Positions 9,157 through 18,612 are shown, numbered from the stretch's first letter. The stretch: DNA of 64,000 nt from an uncultured Eubacteriales bacterium (GCA_900539455.1 UQCD01000008.1:1-64000), one strand, 5' to 3'. The notes: generated by a model not told the origin, from the sequence alone. Translations and numbers: made by a program.

Positions 9157-10554
9157 TTAATTTGGATTGATTTTCTTAATAATAACATTAACTATATTTC
9201 TGGTTGACTCATTTGTATCTAATTCATGCTGAATTTTTTCTATAGAGTGCATAACTGTAGTATGATCTCTCTTTCCTAAATACTGACCAACCTCCTGAAG
9301 TGAGGTTTCAGTATATTGCCTGCAAAGATACATAGCAATCTGTCTGGGAAATACAATATCCTGACTTTTTTTCTTTGAAGAAATATCAGCCATAGTAATA
9401 TTAAAATGGTCTGCAACAGTATTAATAATAAGCTCTGGAGTAATAACCTTGTTGTCATCTGGAGAGATAATATCTTTTAATACTTCCTTTGCAATTTCAA
9501 TATCTACAGGCCTTCTGGTAACTCTTGAAAATGCTACGATTTTTGTAAGAGCACCTTCAAGCTCTCTAATGTTTGACTTAATATTAGTAGCAATATATTC
9601 AAATATATCATCGCTAATATTATAGCCTTCAAGCTCAGACTTTTTCTTAATAATCGCCATACGGGTTTCATAGTCAGGACTTGAAATATCAACAGTAAGA
9701 CCCATTTCAAATCGGGTTTTAAATCTTTCCTCTAGGGTTGCCATTTGTTTAGGTGGCTTATCAGAAGAAATAACTATCTGTTTGTTTGATTCTTTAAGTG
9801 TATTGAAGGTATGGAAAAATTCCTCCTGACTTCTTTCCTTACCTATAATAAACTGAATATCATCAATAAGAAGAACATCTAGATTTCTATACTTATCTCT
9901 AAATTCCATTATAGCTGACTGATTTTCACTTCTAATAGCATTAATAACCTCATTGGTAAATACTTCAGAGGTAACACATCTTACCTTTGCATTTGGATTT
10001 CTGTCTAATATAAAATTGCCAATAGAGTGCATAAGGTGAGTTTTACCAAGACCAACGCCTCCATATATGAATAGAGGGTTATATTCTTTGGCAGGTGATT
10101 CAGCAACAGCTAAAGCATAAGCATGGGCAAAATTGTTGTTGCCACCTACTACGAAATTGTCAAAAGTATAGTTTGGATTAAGGTTTGCAGCTATCTTTAA
10201 GTCTATGTTGCTGGTTTCTTCAATATTTGAAGGAGCAGAATCCATAGAAGCAGGAGTAGTGCTTTTTTTTATTTTAATCTCACTTTTGTGTAGAAATTGT
10301 AAATCAAGCATTTCACCTGTTACTTCCTGAATAACTACCTTTAATGGAAGATAATACTTTTTGTGAAGATAACTTGTACCTATATTTTCATCTGGAACAA
10401 GTAAAGTTATAACATTGTCCTCAACAGAATAAACATCAAGAGGTTTTATCCAGGTATTAAAGGAAACATCCATAATGTCATGTTCCTTTTTCAAAATTTC
10501 TAAGATGTCGTTCCATTTTGAAACAACTAAATTATACATATCATTGTCGTACAT
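9157..10554 (-). CDS. dnaA: Chromosomal replication initiator protein DnaA
   Basis: The 465-aa initiator binds DnaA boxes and melts oriC. An N-terminal DnaB/DnaD-interaction domain (about 1-90) and a variable linker (about 90-130) precede the AAA+ domain, with Walker A GGVGLGKTHLMH and Walker B LLIDDIQF. Domain IV carries the DNA-binding signature LGKRDHTTVMHSIEKI near the C terminus. It is transcribed leftward, away from the perfect DnaA boxes at 10977-11008. Confidence 0.97.
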   Translation of the reverse strand: MYDNDMYNLVVSKWNDILEILKKEHDIMDVSFNTWIKPLDVYSVEDNVITLLVPDENIGTSYLHKKYYLPLKVVIQEVTGEMLDLQFLHKSEIKIKKSTTPASMDSAPSNIEETSNIDLKIAANLNPNYTFDNFVVGGNNNFAHAYALAVAESPAKEYNPLFIYGGVGLGKTHLMHSIGNFILDRNPNAKVRCVTSEVFTNEVINAIRSENQSAIMEFRDKYRNLDVLLIDDIQFIIGKERSQEEFFHTFNTLKESNKQIVISSDKPPKQMATLEERFKTRFEMGLTVDISSPDYETRMAIIKKKSELEGYNISDDIFEYIATNIKSNIRELEGALTKIVAFSRVTRRPVDIEIAKEVLKDIISPDDNKVITPELIINTVADHFNITMADISSKKKSQDIVFPRQIAMYLCRQYTETSLQEVGQYLGKRDHTTVMHSIEKIQHELDTNESTRNIVNVIIKKINPN

Positions 10555-10645
10555 AATTACTCCTTAAAATAAGTAAGACATTAAGAAAAAATGTCCTAAA
10601 ATTTATTAAATAGCTGCATAAGCATAATACGCCATATATACTACT

Positions 10646-10674
10646 ATTTTACCTTATTTTAGCTTATTTTTCAA
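10646..10674 (-). promoter_or_regulatory. Candidate dnaA promoter
   Basis: On the minus strand TTGAAA (10669-10674), a 17-base spacer and TAAAAT (10646-10651) lie about 90 bases upstream of dnaA. Both hexamers are one base from consensus, but the region is so A+T-rich that chance matches are likely. Confidence 0.4.
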
Positions 10675-11076
10675 TTAATATTTGAAAGTAGTCATTAATT
10701 AAAAATAGTACAAAATAACTGATTACTTATATGTAAAAAAATAAAAATTTTTATGTGGAGAAAAAAGTGAAAAAAATATGGAGAACTTTCTATATCTTTA
10801 TAAGTAAAGGAATTAAATTGTGTGGAAAGTTTTTGTGGAAAAGTGGATAACTATGTTAAAAACTATTAAAATTTAGAATTACAATTTTTAAGTTAAGTAA
10901 TTCACAATTTTAAAATTCACATTTCCATAATAGTAAAAATAGCAGAATAAAGGGAAAATTTAAGTACTAATATATTTTATCCACAAGTTATCCACAATTT
11001 GTGGATAAAATTATGTAAATCTATAGTGGGAAAAAAATTAAGTGGAAAAGATTTAGAAAAATATTTTGAAATAAGC

Positions 11077-11105
11077 TTGACGGAAGTTGCAATATTATAT
11101 ATAAT
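11077..11105 (+). promoter_or_regulatory. rpmH-rnpA operon promoter
   Basis: TTGACG (11077-11082), a 17-base spacer and a perfect TATAAT (11100-11105) lie 72 bases upstream of rpmH, next to the DnaA box cluster. The expected transcript starts near 11112. Confidence 0.75.
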
Positions 11106-11177
11106 CGGTACGATGTCTTATTTTAAGAAAATATATTAGCCTTATATAAAAATAGGTTGTAAAGGAGGTGCTGTAAG

Positions 11178-11312
11178 ATGAAGATGACATTTCAGCCTAA
11201 AAAAAGACAGAGATCTAAAGTTCATGGTTTTAGAGCAAGAATGAGTTCTGCAAGCGGCAGAAAAGTATTAGCTGCTAGAAGAGCAAAAGGAAGAAAAAAA
11301 TTATCAGCTTAA
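11178..11312 (+). CDS. rpmH: 50S ribosomal protein L34
   Basis: A 44-codon gene encoding the very basic L34 protein. It starts MKMTFQPKKRQRSKVHGF and ends RAKGRKKLSA, the normal full length. A strong ribosome-binding site AAAGGAGGTG ends 7 bases before the ATG. A weak terminator-like hairpin directly follows, probably setting the ratio of rpmH to rnpA expression. Confidence 0.97.
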   Translation: MKMTFQPKKRQRSKVHGFRARMSSASGRKVLAARRAKGRKKLSA

Positions 11313-11338
11313 GGCCGCATTTAATGTGGTCTTTTCTT
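11313..11338 (+). terminator. Attenuating terminator between rpmH and rnpA
   Basis: The stem GGCCGCAT (11313-11320) pairs with ATGTGGTC (11324-11331) using two G-U pairs, followed by TTTTCTT. The stem is short, so partial read-through into rnpA is expected, fitting the much greater need for L34 than for RnpA. Confidence 0.55.
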
Positions 11339-11361
11339 AATTTAAGGAGAAAATATAATAT

Positions 11362-11724
11362 ATGAGAAATATTGATTCCTTGAAAAATAATGAATTTCAG
11401 CATATATACAAAAATGCTAAATCGTATGCAAATAGATATTTAGTTATGTATGTTTTGAAAAATGATGAAGGTAAGAGCAAACTGGGAATTTCAGTTAGTA
11501 AAAAGGTTGGTAATAGTATTGTAAGACATCGGCTTGCCAGACTTATTAGAGAAGCATACAGATTAAATAGAGAAATGTTTAATAGTGGTTTAAACATTAT
11601 AGTAATAGCACGAGTTAGTGCAAAGGATAAAAGTTATAAAGAAATTGAGAGTGCATTTTTACATTTACTTAAAATGCACGGTGTTTTGACGGAAAGAGAA
11701 GTGCAAAAGGATGCGAATAGTTAG
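11362..11724 (+). CDS. rnpA: Ribonuclease P protein component
   Basis: The 120-aa basic protein assists the catalytic RNA of RNase P in trimming tRNA 5' ends. The conserved core GNSIVRHRLARLIREAYR (about residues 50-67) corresponds to the family's RNR helix, and LGISVSKKVGNS precedes it. It has an AAGGAG ribosome-binding site. The 3' end overlaps yidD by 14 bases in another frame, a common arrangement. Confidence 0.95.
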   Translation: MRNIDSLKNNEFQHIYKNAKSYANRYLVMYVLKNDEGKSKLGISVSKKVGNSIVRHRLARLIREAYRLNREMFNSGLNIIVIARVSAKDKSYKEIESAFLHLLKMHGVLTEREVQKDANS

Positions 11725-11953
11725 ATTTATTTCAAACATATTTAAAAAGCTTCTTATTTTGTTGGTAAAGTTTTATCGAGTTTGTATATCTCCTTATAAG
11801 GGAAATATACATTGCCGTTATACTCCTACCTGTTCTCAATATGCTTTAGAAGCATTAGAAAAGTACGGACCAATAAAAGGCACATATTTGTCAATAAAAA
11901 GAATATTAAGGTGTAATCCATTTTCAAAGGGTGGATATGATCCTGTTCCATAA
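11711..11953 (+). CDS. yidD: Membrane protein insertion efficiency factor YidD
   Basis: This 80-aa protein has the cysteine pattern of the YidD family: CISPYKG, HCRYTPTCSQYALEAL and RCNPFSKGGYDPVP. YidD is membrane-associated through an amphipathic helix and helps YidC-dependent insertion. It lies between rnpA (14-base overlap) and yidC (11-base gap), its usual place. Confidence 0.95.
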   Translation: MRIVRFISNIFKKLLILLVKFYRVCISPYKGNIHCRYTPTCSQYALEALEKYGPIKGTYLSIKRILRCNPFSKGGYDPVP

Positions 11954-11964
11954 GGAGGACATAA

Positions 11965-13425
11965 ATGTCAAGTATATTGATGGCTGGTTGTTATGACTTT
12001 TTCTTAATTAAATGGATAGCAAATATCCTGGGCATAATTATGAGTGGTCTATACAACTTTTTCGGTTTATTCGGATTATTCAACATAGGTTTATGTATTA
12101 TAGTTTTTACTATTATATGTAAAATGATTTTAATCCCAATTACAATAAAACAGCAAAAGTTTACTAAGGTTTCATCTAAGATGACTCCAGAGCTTCAGGC
12201 TATTCAGAAGAAATACGAAGGTAAAAGAGATAATGCTTCTATGATGAAGCAGCAGGAAGAAACAAGAGCACTTTATGAAAAGTATGGAACATCTCCTACA
12301 GGAAGCTGTTTACCATTATTTATTCAGATGTTCATATTATTAGCTCTTTATGCTGTAATTATTTCAATACCTGAATATGTTAAGCCAGTTGGAGAAATAT
12401 ATCAAAATATTAGTAATGAAATAGTAGAAGTATTTGATGACTATGATGACTTATATAATGCTAATAGTGCATTAGACTCAAATTATAAGGATGAAGATTT
12501 TAGTACACTTATAAAAAACAATTACGACAGTACAAAAACAATAGATGAAAATAATACAGCAATATATGCTAATTTATGTAATTTATATGCTACTGTAAAG
12601 CCTTTAGACGATTTTAATAATGGTTATGATAAAGCTATTGCTATAATCAATACCTTGAAGTCTACAAGTGAGGATAAGTGGAACGAGCTTATTACAAAAG
12701 AAAAGGCAGAAAAAAATCCTAGTGATTATAAGTTAGCTTTATATGAAAAATTTAAAGGCTATAGTGATACTGATTGGGATAATTACAAAAATGAATTAGT
12801 AAAAGTAAAAAGCAATGTTAGTGGTTTTGAAGATCAAATATCAAGCATTTATACATTTGCATGGATTGATTTAAGTAAGTCACCTAGCAACTTACCATGG
12901 TATGCGCTTATTATTCCAATTCTTTCATTTTTAACACAGTGGTTAAGTATGAAGATTTCTACTTCAAGTCAGCCAAGCATGGAAGGAAATCCTATGGCTA
13001 GCTCACTTAAGGTTATGAACTTTACAATGCCACTTATTTCAGCATTTTTCTGTTATTCATTACCAGCAGGTTTAGGCTTATACTGGGTAATGGCAGCAGT
13101 TGTACAGATAATACAGCAGTTATTTATTAATCATCATTTCAAGGATATGGATGTTGATGAAATAATTAAGTCAAATGTTGAAAAAGCTAATAAAAAGAAA
13201 GCAAAAAAAGGAGTAAACCCTGATGAAAATAAAATTTCAGGTGCAGCTTCTTATAGCACAAAAGGTATAAAAGTAGATTATTCTAAGTTTGAGTCATTCA
13301 ATAAGGATTCAAAGGAAGAAGAAAATACAGCTAGTGAAAATACAGAGAAGGAATTAAAAAAGGGAAGTATTGCACAGAGAGCAAATATGGTAAAGGATTT
13401 CAACGATAGGAACTCTAAGAAATAG
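11965..13425 (+). CDS. yidC: Membrane protein insertase YidC (Oxa1 family)
   Basis: A 486-aa insertase. Hydrophobic segments lie near residues 28-60, 112-132, 308-330 and 352-390, and the tail is lysine-rich. Between the second and third blocks is an unusually long hydrophilic insert (about 140-295) rich in Asp, Asn and Lys, so the protein is much longer than B. subtilis SpoIIIJ. The N terminus contains LMAGC, but it lacks a basic n-region and has Met at -3, so a lipoprotein signal is doubtful. The start has the AAGGAGGA site at 11953-11960. Confidence 0.93.
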   Translation: MSSILMAGCYDFFLIKWIANILGIIMSGLYNFFGLFGLFNIGLCIIVFTIICKMILIPITIKQQKFTKVSSKMTPELQAIQKKYEGKRDNASMMKQQEETRALYEKYGTSPTGSCLPLFIQMFILLALYAVIISIPEYVKPVGEIYQNISNEIVEVFDDYDDLYNANSALDSNYKDEDFSTLIKNNYDSTKTIDENNTAIYANLCNLYATVKPLDDFNNGYDKAIAIINTLKSTSEDKWNELITKEKAEKNPSDYKLALYEKFKGYSDTDWDNYKNELVKVKSNVSGFEDQISSIYTFAWIDLSKSPSNLPWYALIIPILSFLTQWLSMKISTSSQPSMEGNPMASSLKVMNFTMPLISAFFCYSLPAGLGLYWVMAAVVQIIQQLFINHHFKDMDVDEIIKSNVEKANKKKAKKGVNPDENKISGAASYSTKGIKVDYSKFESFNKDSKEEENTASENTEKELKKGSIAQRANMVKDFNDRNSKK

Positions 13426-13446
13426 CAAAAAACGGAGGAATAGAAA

Positions 13447-14088
13447 ATGGAATTTCAGATTTTTACTGGAAAAACAGTTGATGATGCTATAACTAATGCT
13501 TCAGTTGCTTTAGAAACTACTAGCGATAATTTAGAGATAGAAGTATTAGAAAAAGGTAGTAATGGATTTTTGGGAATGGGTAGCAAGCCTGCAAAAATAC
13601 AGGCAAAGTTAAAGGTTGTAGAAGGTACACCAATGACAGTGGAAGAAACCTGTGTTGAATTTTTAACAAAGGTTTTCAATGCTATGGATATGGTAGTAAA
13701 GGTTAATGTTGAAGTTACAGAAGAAGAGGTAAATGTAGATTTAATAGGTGATGATATGGGCGTTCTTATTGGAAAGAGAGGACAAACCTTAGACTCATTA
13801 CAGTATTTACTTAGCCTTGTTATTAATAAAAATTCTGAAAAGTATTTAAGAGTAAAGCTCGATACAGAAAATTATCGTGAAAGAAGAAAAGAAACTCTTG
13901 AAAATCTTGCAAAGAACATAGCTTTTAAGGTAAAGAGAACAAAAAGACCAGTTACTCTTGAGCCAATGAATCCATATGAAAGAAGAATTATTCATTCTGC
14001 ATTACAAAATGACAGATATGTAACAACTAGAAGTGAAGGTGAAGAACCATTCAGACATGTAGTTGTTGTTTTAAAGAAGAGCTACTAA
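13447..14088 (+). CDS. jag: Jag/KhpB RNA-binding protein
   Basis: A 213-aa protein with the standard three parts: a Jag-N domain (1-50, opening MEFQIFTGKTVDDAI), a KH domain containing VLIGKRGQTLDSLQYL (about 100-115), and a C-terminal R3H domain (about 150-213, MNPYERRIIHSALQ). The family binds RNA and affects cell envelope growth and division in Gram-positives. It lies 21 bases after yidC in the conserved yidC-jag-mnmE order. Confidence 0.94.
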   Translation: MEFQIFTGKTVDDAITNASVALETTSDNLEIEVLEKGSNGFLGMGSKPAKIQAKLKVVEGTPMTVEETCVEFLTKVFNAMDMVVKVNVEVTEEEVNVDLIGDDMGVLIGKRGQTLDSLQYLLSLVINKNSEKYLRVKLDTENYRERRKETLENLAKNIAFKVKRTKRPVTLEPMNPYERRIIHSALQNDRYVTTRSEGEEPFRHVVVVLKKSY

Positions 14089-14094
14089 TAAATA

Positions 14095-14122
14095 GAGGAG
14101 TGTGCTATATAGCACATTCCTC
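14095..14122 (+). terminator. Hairpin between jag and mnmE
   Basis: A 12-bp stem (GAGGAGTGTGCT paired with AGCACATTCCTC, one G-U pair, 4-base ATAT loop) is followed only by TTAAAAT. The strong stem without a clear U tract suggests a processing site or weak terminator. It also occupies the region where a longer GTG start for mnmE (14102) would fall, arguing against that start. Confidence 0.45.
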
Positions 14123-14152
14123 TTAAAATATAGAGATATTTATGGTGATTTT

Positions 14153-15529
14153 ATGTATGAAGTAGATACTATTGCTGCTATTGCAACAGCAATGACAAAT
14201 TCCGGTATTGGTATTATTCGTGTAAGTGGAAGTGATTCCATAGATATAGTAGATAAAATATTTGTTTCAGTTAAAGGAAAAAAACTTACCACAGTGAATA
14301 GTCATACTATTCATTATGGTAGTATTGTATATAATGGAGAGATAATTGATGAGGTGCTTGTTTCTGTAATGAAAGCTCCACATTCTTATACAAAGGAAAA
14401 TGTTGTAGAAATTAATTGTCATGGTGGTGTTGTAGTAATTAATAAAATACTTGAAATTGTATGTGAAAATGGTGCAAGAATTGCTGAACCTGGAGAGTTT
14501 ACAAAGAGAGCCTTTCTGAATGGAAGAATTGATTTATCACAGGCTGAGGCAGTTATTGATATTATTAATTCAAAAAATGAATATGCTTTGTCAAATTCAG
14601 TTAGACAGCTAAGAGGAAGTATTTCAGAAAAGATTAAAACTATTAGAGGAAAAATTCTTGATGAAATATCCTTTATTGAAACTGCCTTAGATGATCCTGA
14701 ACATATTAGTCTGGAAGGCTATACTAAAAAGCTTGAAGGCGTAGTTGATGAGTCAATGAAGGAATTAAAAAAGCTTATTGATACATCAAATAATGGCAAG
14801 GTGGTAGTGGAAGGAATTAAAACAGTTATTCTTGGAAAGCCCAACGCTGGTAAGTCTTCATTTTTAAATGCACTTATAGGAGAGGAAAGAGCAATAGTTA
14901 CAGATATTGAAGGCACAACCAGAGATTCACTAGAGGAAAATATTAATATTAGTGGACTTAGCTTAAAAATAATTGACACAGCAGGAATTAGGGATACAGT
15001 AGATATTGTAGAACAAATTGGAGTAAAAAGAGCTAAGGATTTAGCAAAGGAAGCTGATTTAATTATATTTATAGTTGATTCTTCTAAGGATTTAGATGAT
15101 AATGATTATGAAATTATGAAGCTTATTAAGGAAAAGAAATATATAGTTCTTCTTAATAAGTCAGACCTTAACAGCAGAGTAGAAATAGAAGCCTTAAATG
15201 AGCTTGATAAGTCAAACATTATTACTATTTCTGCTAAAAACAATGAAGGTATAGATTTGTTTGAGGACAGGGTAAAGGAAATGTTCTTAAACGGAGAAAT
15301 TAATTTTAATGATGAAATTTTTGTTACAAATGCAAGACAAAAGGAAAGTATTATAAATGCTTATTCTAGCTTAAAATTAGTTAAGAAAAGTATTGAAGAT
15401 AATATGCCGGAGGATTTTTATTCTATTGATTTATTAAATACTTATGAGGAGCTTGGAAAGGTAATAGGTGAAGCCTTAGAGGACGACCTTGTCAATAACA
15501 TTTTTAGTAAATTCTGTATGGGTAAATAA
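14153..15529 (+). CDS. mnmE: tRNA modification GTPase MnmE
   Basis: With MnmG this GTPase makes the carboxymethylaminomethyl modification at wobble U34 of certain tRNAs. It opens with the family-typical MYEVDTIAAIATA, so the ATG at 14153 (458 aa) is preferred over the upstream in-frame GTG at 14102, which lies in a hairpin. The N-terminal folate-binding domain is followed by a G domain with Walker A GKPNAGKSS, DIEGTTRD, DTAGI and NKSD, and the C-terminal FCMGK carries the conserved cysteine. Confidence 0.95.
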   Translation: MYEVDTIAAIATAMTNSGIGIIRVSGSDSIDIVDKIFVSVKGKKLTTVNSHTIHYGSIVYNGEIIDEVLVSVMKAPHSYTKENVVEINCHGGVVVINKILEIVCENGARIAEPGEFTKRAFLNGRIDLSQAEAVIDIINSKNEYALSNSVRQLRGSISEKIKTIRGKILDEISFIETALDDPEHISLEGYTKKLEGVVDESMKELKKLIDTSNNGKVVVEGIKTVILGKPNAGKSSFLNALIGEERAIVTDIEGTTRDSLEENINISGLSLKIIDTAGIRDTVDIVEQIGVKRAKDLAKEADLIIFIVDSSKDLDDNDYEIMKLIKEKKYIVLLNKSDLNSRVEIEALNELDKSNIITISAKNNEGIDLFEDRVKEMFLNGEINFNDEIFVTNARQKESIINAYSSLKLVKKSIEDNMPEDFYSIDLLNTYEELGKVIGEALEDDLVNNIFSKFCMGK

Positions 15530-15557
15530 CATATGGATAGATTTGTGGAGGATTAAA

Positions 15558-17453
15558 ATGCCTAGTTTATTAAAAGAAGAATATGATGTTTTAATAGTTG
15601 GAGCAGGACATGCAGGCTGTGAAGCAGCCCTTGCCTGTGCCAGACTTGGACTTAATACAATTATGTTTACAGTAAGTGTTGATTCTATAGCACTTATGCC
15701 TTGTAATCCAAATGTAGGAGGAAGCTCTAAGGGACATTTGGTTAGAGAGATTGACGCATTAGGCGGAGAAATGGGAAAAAATATAGATAAAACATATATT
15801 CAGTCAAAAATGCTTAATGTTTCTAAGGGACCAGCAGTCCATTCACTTAGAGCTCAGGCAGATAAAAAGGATTATTCTTCACAAATGCGTAAAACATTGG
15901 AAAATACAGATAATCTTACTATTAGACAAGGCGAGATAAGCGAGCTTTTAGTTGAAAATGGTAAAATAGTTGGTGCTAAGACCTTTTCAGGAGCCACCTA
16001 TACTGTAAAGGCAGTTGTACTTTGTACAGGAACTTACCTTAAAGCAAGATGTATTTATGGAGATGTAAGCGAGCCAACAGGTCCAAACGGCTTAAAGGCA
16101 GCAAACCACCTTACAGACAGCCTTAAATCATTAGGTATAGAAATGTTTAGATTTAAAACAGGTACTCCAGCCAGAGTTGATAAGAGAAGTATTGACTTTT
16201 CTAAAATGGAGGAGCAGTTTGGTGACGAAAATATTGTACCTTTCTCATTTTCAAATAAAAAGGAGGACATTGAAAAAGAGCAGGTATCATGCTGGCTTAC
16301 ATATACCAACGAAGATACTCACAAAATAATTAGAGATAATATTGATAGAAGCCCATTATTTTCCGGTATGATTGAAGGTACCGGACCTAGATATTGTCCT
16401 TCTATTGAGGATAAGGTTGTTAAATTTCCAGATAAGGAAAGACATCAGGTATTTATTGAGCCAGAAGGCTTGTATACAAATGAAATGTATTTAGGTGGTA
16501 TGTCAAGCTCCTTACCAGAGGATGTTCAGTATGCAATGTACAGAACTGTACCAGGACTTGAAAATGTAAAAATAGTTAGAAATGCTTATGCTATTGAATA
16601 TGACTGCATAAATCCAAGACAGCTGCTTCCAACACTTGAATTTAAAAAAATCAAAGGTCTTTTCAGTGGTGGACAGTTTAATGGCAGCTCAGGCTATGAG
16701 GAAGCAGCAGCACAGGGACTTATTGCAGGTATTAATGCCGCCTTAGAGGTTTTAGGCAGAGAGCAGGTAGTTATAGACAGGTCTGAAGGCTACATTGGTG
16801 TATTGATTGATGACTTAGTAACTAAGGAAAATCATGAGCCTTACAGAATGATGACCTCAAGAGCTGAATATAGACTTTTACTTAGACAGGACAATGCTGA
16901 CCTGAGATTATCTCACATTGGTCACAAAATTGGTCTTGTAAGTGATGAAATCTACAATTATGTTGAATATAAACGACAAATAGTTGAGAAAGAGGTTAAT
17001 AGGCTTAATGAAACTCCTGTTGGTGCTAACACCCGTATTCAGGAATTTCTTGAAAGACATAACAGCTCACCATTAAAAACAGGCAGTACTCTTGCTGAAT
17101 TAATCAGACGACCTGAGCTTGATTATGATAGTCTTGCAGAGCTAGACCCTGATAGAGAAGAACTTCCAGAGGATATTGTAGAGCAGATTAATATTAATAT
17201 TAAATATGAAGGCTACATTAAAAGACAGCTTAAGCAGGTAGAATCCTTTAAAAAGCTTGAGGGTAAGAAGCTGGACCCAGAGTTTGACTATAGTATGGTT
17301 TCTGGACTTAGAAGAGAGGCTATTCAAAAGCTTAATTTATACAAACCACTTTCTATTGGTCAGGCTTCAAGAATATCTGGAGTTTCACCAGCAGATATAT
17401 CAGTGCTGTTGGTATTTTTGGAGCAGTATAAGCATAGTCATAAAAATAGCTGA
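15558..17453 (+). CDS. mnmG: tRNA modification enzyme MnmG (GidA)
   Basis: The 631-aa FAD-dependent partner of MnmE. The N-terminal dinucleotide fold has VLIVGAGHAGCEAALA; conserved family stretches include CNPNVGGSSKGHLVREIDALGG and GLFSGGQFNGSSGYEEAAAQG. The ATG at 15558 is chosen because GGAGGAT lies 6 bases upstream and homologues start near this point; an in-frame ATG at 15489 would lie inside the mnmE 3' end. The start is 28 bases after the mnmE stop. Confidence 0.95.
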   Translation: MPSLLKEEYDVLIVGAGHAGCEAALACARLGLNTIMFTVSVDSIALMPCNPNVGGSSKGHLVREIDALGGEMGKNIDKTYIQSKMLNVSKGPAVHSLRAQADKKDYSSQMRKTLENTDNLTIRQGEISELLVENGKIVGAKTFSGATYTVKAVVLCTGTYLKARCIYGDVSEPTGPNGLKAANHLTDSLKSLGIEMFRFKTGTPARVDKRSIDFSKMEEQFGDENIVPFSFSNKKEDIEKEQVSCWLTYTNEDTHKIIRDNIDRSPLFSGMIEGTGPRYCPSIEDKVVKFPDKERHQVFIEPEGLYTNEMYLGGMSSSLPEDVQYAMYRTVPGLENVKIVRNAYAIEYDCINPRQLLPTLEFKKIKGLFSGGQFNGSSGYEEAAAQGLIAGINAALEVLGREQVVIDRSEGYIGVLIDDLVTKENHEPYRMMTSRAEYRLLLRQDNADLRLSHIGHKIGLVSDEIYNYVEYKRQIVEKEVNRLNETPVGANTRIQEFLERHNSSPLKTGSTLAELIRRPELDYDSLAELDPDREELPEDIVEQININIKYEGYIKRQLKQVESFKKLEGKKLDPEFDYSMVSGLRREAIQKLNLYKPLSIGQASRISGVSPADISVLLVFLEQYKHSHKNS

Positions 17454-17607
17454 TGAAAATGGCTAATAAATAGAAATGTGTTAGATTTAATATGAAGGCT
17501 TGAGAAAAGGCTTTTGTTATAATATTTTAGATATTATATGAGAGGTTTATTTTAAAATTGAAAAGTATAGAAGCTGCAAAATTATATGAAATAAAAGGAT
17601 ATATTGA

Positions 17608-18360
17608 ATGGAAAATAAAGATAAAGCAATTAAAACCTTGTATGACGGACTTTCACAATTAAATATAAGTATTTCAAAGGAGCAGGAAGAAAAATTATTT
17701 TTATTTTATGAAATGCTTATTGAGAAGAATAAGGTAATGAATCTTACAACTATTACTGAAATAAATGAAGTAGTAGTAAAACACTTTTTAGACAGTCTTT
17801 CATTAGTTAAGGTTTTAAGTGAAGGAGAGCTTTCTAAAAAGTTGAAGGTGATAGATGTTGGAACTGGTGCAGGCTTTCCTGGAATACCTTTAAAAATAGT
17901 ATTTCCTAATTTGAGTATTACGCTGCTTGATTCACTGAATAAAAGACTTGTATTTTTACAGGAAGTAATAGAAAAACTGGAGCTTAAAGATATTGATACT
18001 CTTCATGGCAGATGTGAGGATATAGGAAGAAAAGAAGATTATAGGGAGCAGTATGATTTATGTGTTTCCAGAGCAGTTGCAAATCTTTCTACACTTAGTG
18101 AGCTGTGCCTGCCTTTTGTAAAAAAAGGTGGCGAATTTGTTTCATATAAGGCGGGGGATTGTAAGGAGGAGGTAGTAGCTGCAAAATATGCTATTAAGAA
18201 GTTAGGTGGAAAAACTAAGAAGATTGTGGAATTTAATCTTCCAAATACAGATATGAGTCGTGTTTTTGTGGAAATTATAAAGGAAAACAATACACCAAAG
18301 GCATTTCCAAGAAAGGCAGGGACACCTTTAAAACAGCCACTTGCACCAATACAAAAATAA
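17608..18360 (+). CDS. rsmG: 16S rRNA (guanine-N7) methyltransferase RsmG
   Basis: A 250-aa methyltransferase that modifies G527 (E. coli numbering) of 16S rRNA; loss gives low-level streptomycin resistance in other bacteria. The SAM-binding loop is VIDVGTGAGFPGIPL (about residues 86-100) and the C terminus has the family's PRKAGTPLKQPL. It ends the mnmE-mnmG-rsmG run, 154 bases after mnmG. Confidence 0.95.
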   Translation: MENKDKAIKTLYDGLSQLNISISKEQEEKLFLFYEMLIEKNKVMNLTTITEINEVVVKHFLDSLSLVKVLSEGELSKKLKVIDVGTGAGFPGIPLKIVFPNLSITLLDSLNKRLVFLQEVIEKLELKDIDTLHGRCEDIGRKEDYREQYDLCVSRAVANLSTLSELCLPFVKKGGEFVSYKAGDCKEEVVAAKYAIKKLGGKTKKIVEFNLPNTDMSRVFVEIIKENNTPKAFPRKAGTPLKQPLAPIQK

Positions 18361-18526
18361 TTTGATTAAAAAATGAGGTTAGATTAGGGGTGTTGATTAA
18401 TTAAAGAGTAAATTAAATAGTGATATGATAGTAGTGGAATAGTAATTAAATTTGAATTTTAATTTTTAACTAAAATATAGAATATAAAATATAGTTTATG
18501 TTTAATATTAGAATTATGTTTGTGAA

Positions 18527-18573
18527 TATAGCCTAAATTTAAAGTATGAGTTATACCTTGAATTTAGGCTATA
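18527..18573. terminator. Bidirectional terminator between rsmG and the hydrolase gene
   Basis: A perfect 13-bp inverted repeat (TATAGCCTAAATT with AATTTAGGCTATA, 21-base loop) flanked by A/T tracts sits between convergent genes and could terminate both. The remainder of 18361-18612 is A+T-rich and shows nothing else. Confidence 0.6.
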
Positions 18574-18612
18574 AATTTTAAATTTATATTAAGTCTAACT
18601 AAAAATTACTGA

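Larger units (their letters stand above)
10555..11177. other. Chromosomal replication origin (oriC)
   Basis: This 623-base A+T-rich region between divergent dnaA and rpmH has three perfect DnaA boxes: TTATCCACA at 10977-10985 and 10988-10996, and the inverted TGTGGATAA at 11000-11008. Weaker sites include TGTGGAAAA (10834-10842) and AGTGGATAA (10842-10850), with very A+T-rich tracts around them. Placement between dnaA and rpmH is the standard origin position, and gene direction switches here from leftward to rightward. The exact unwinding element is not identified. Confidence 0.85.

Noticed and set aside
12000..12025. Lipoprotein signal in YidC at LMAGC
   Set aside because: There is no basic n-region and Met occupies the -3 position, so lipobox rules are not met.
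14102..14152. Upstream GTG start for mnmE
   Set aside because: It lies inside a strong hairpin and would add 17 residues before the family-typical N terminus.
15489..15557. Upstream ATG start for mnmG
   Set aside because: It lies within the mnmE coding end and lacks the GGAGG site that precedes the ATG at 15558.
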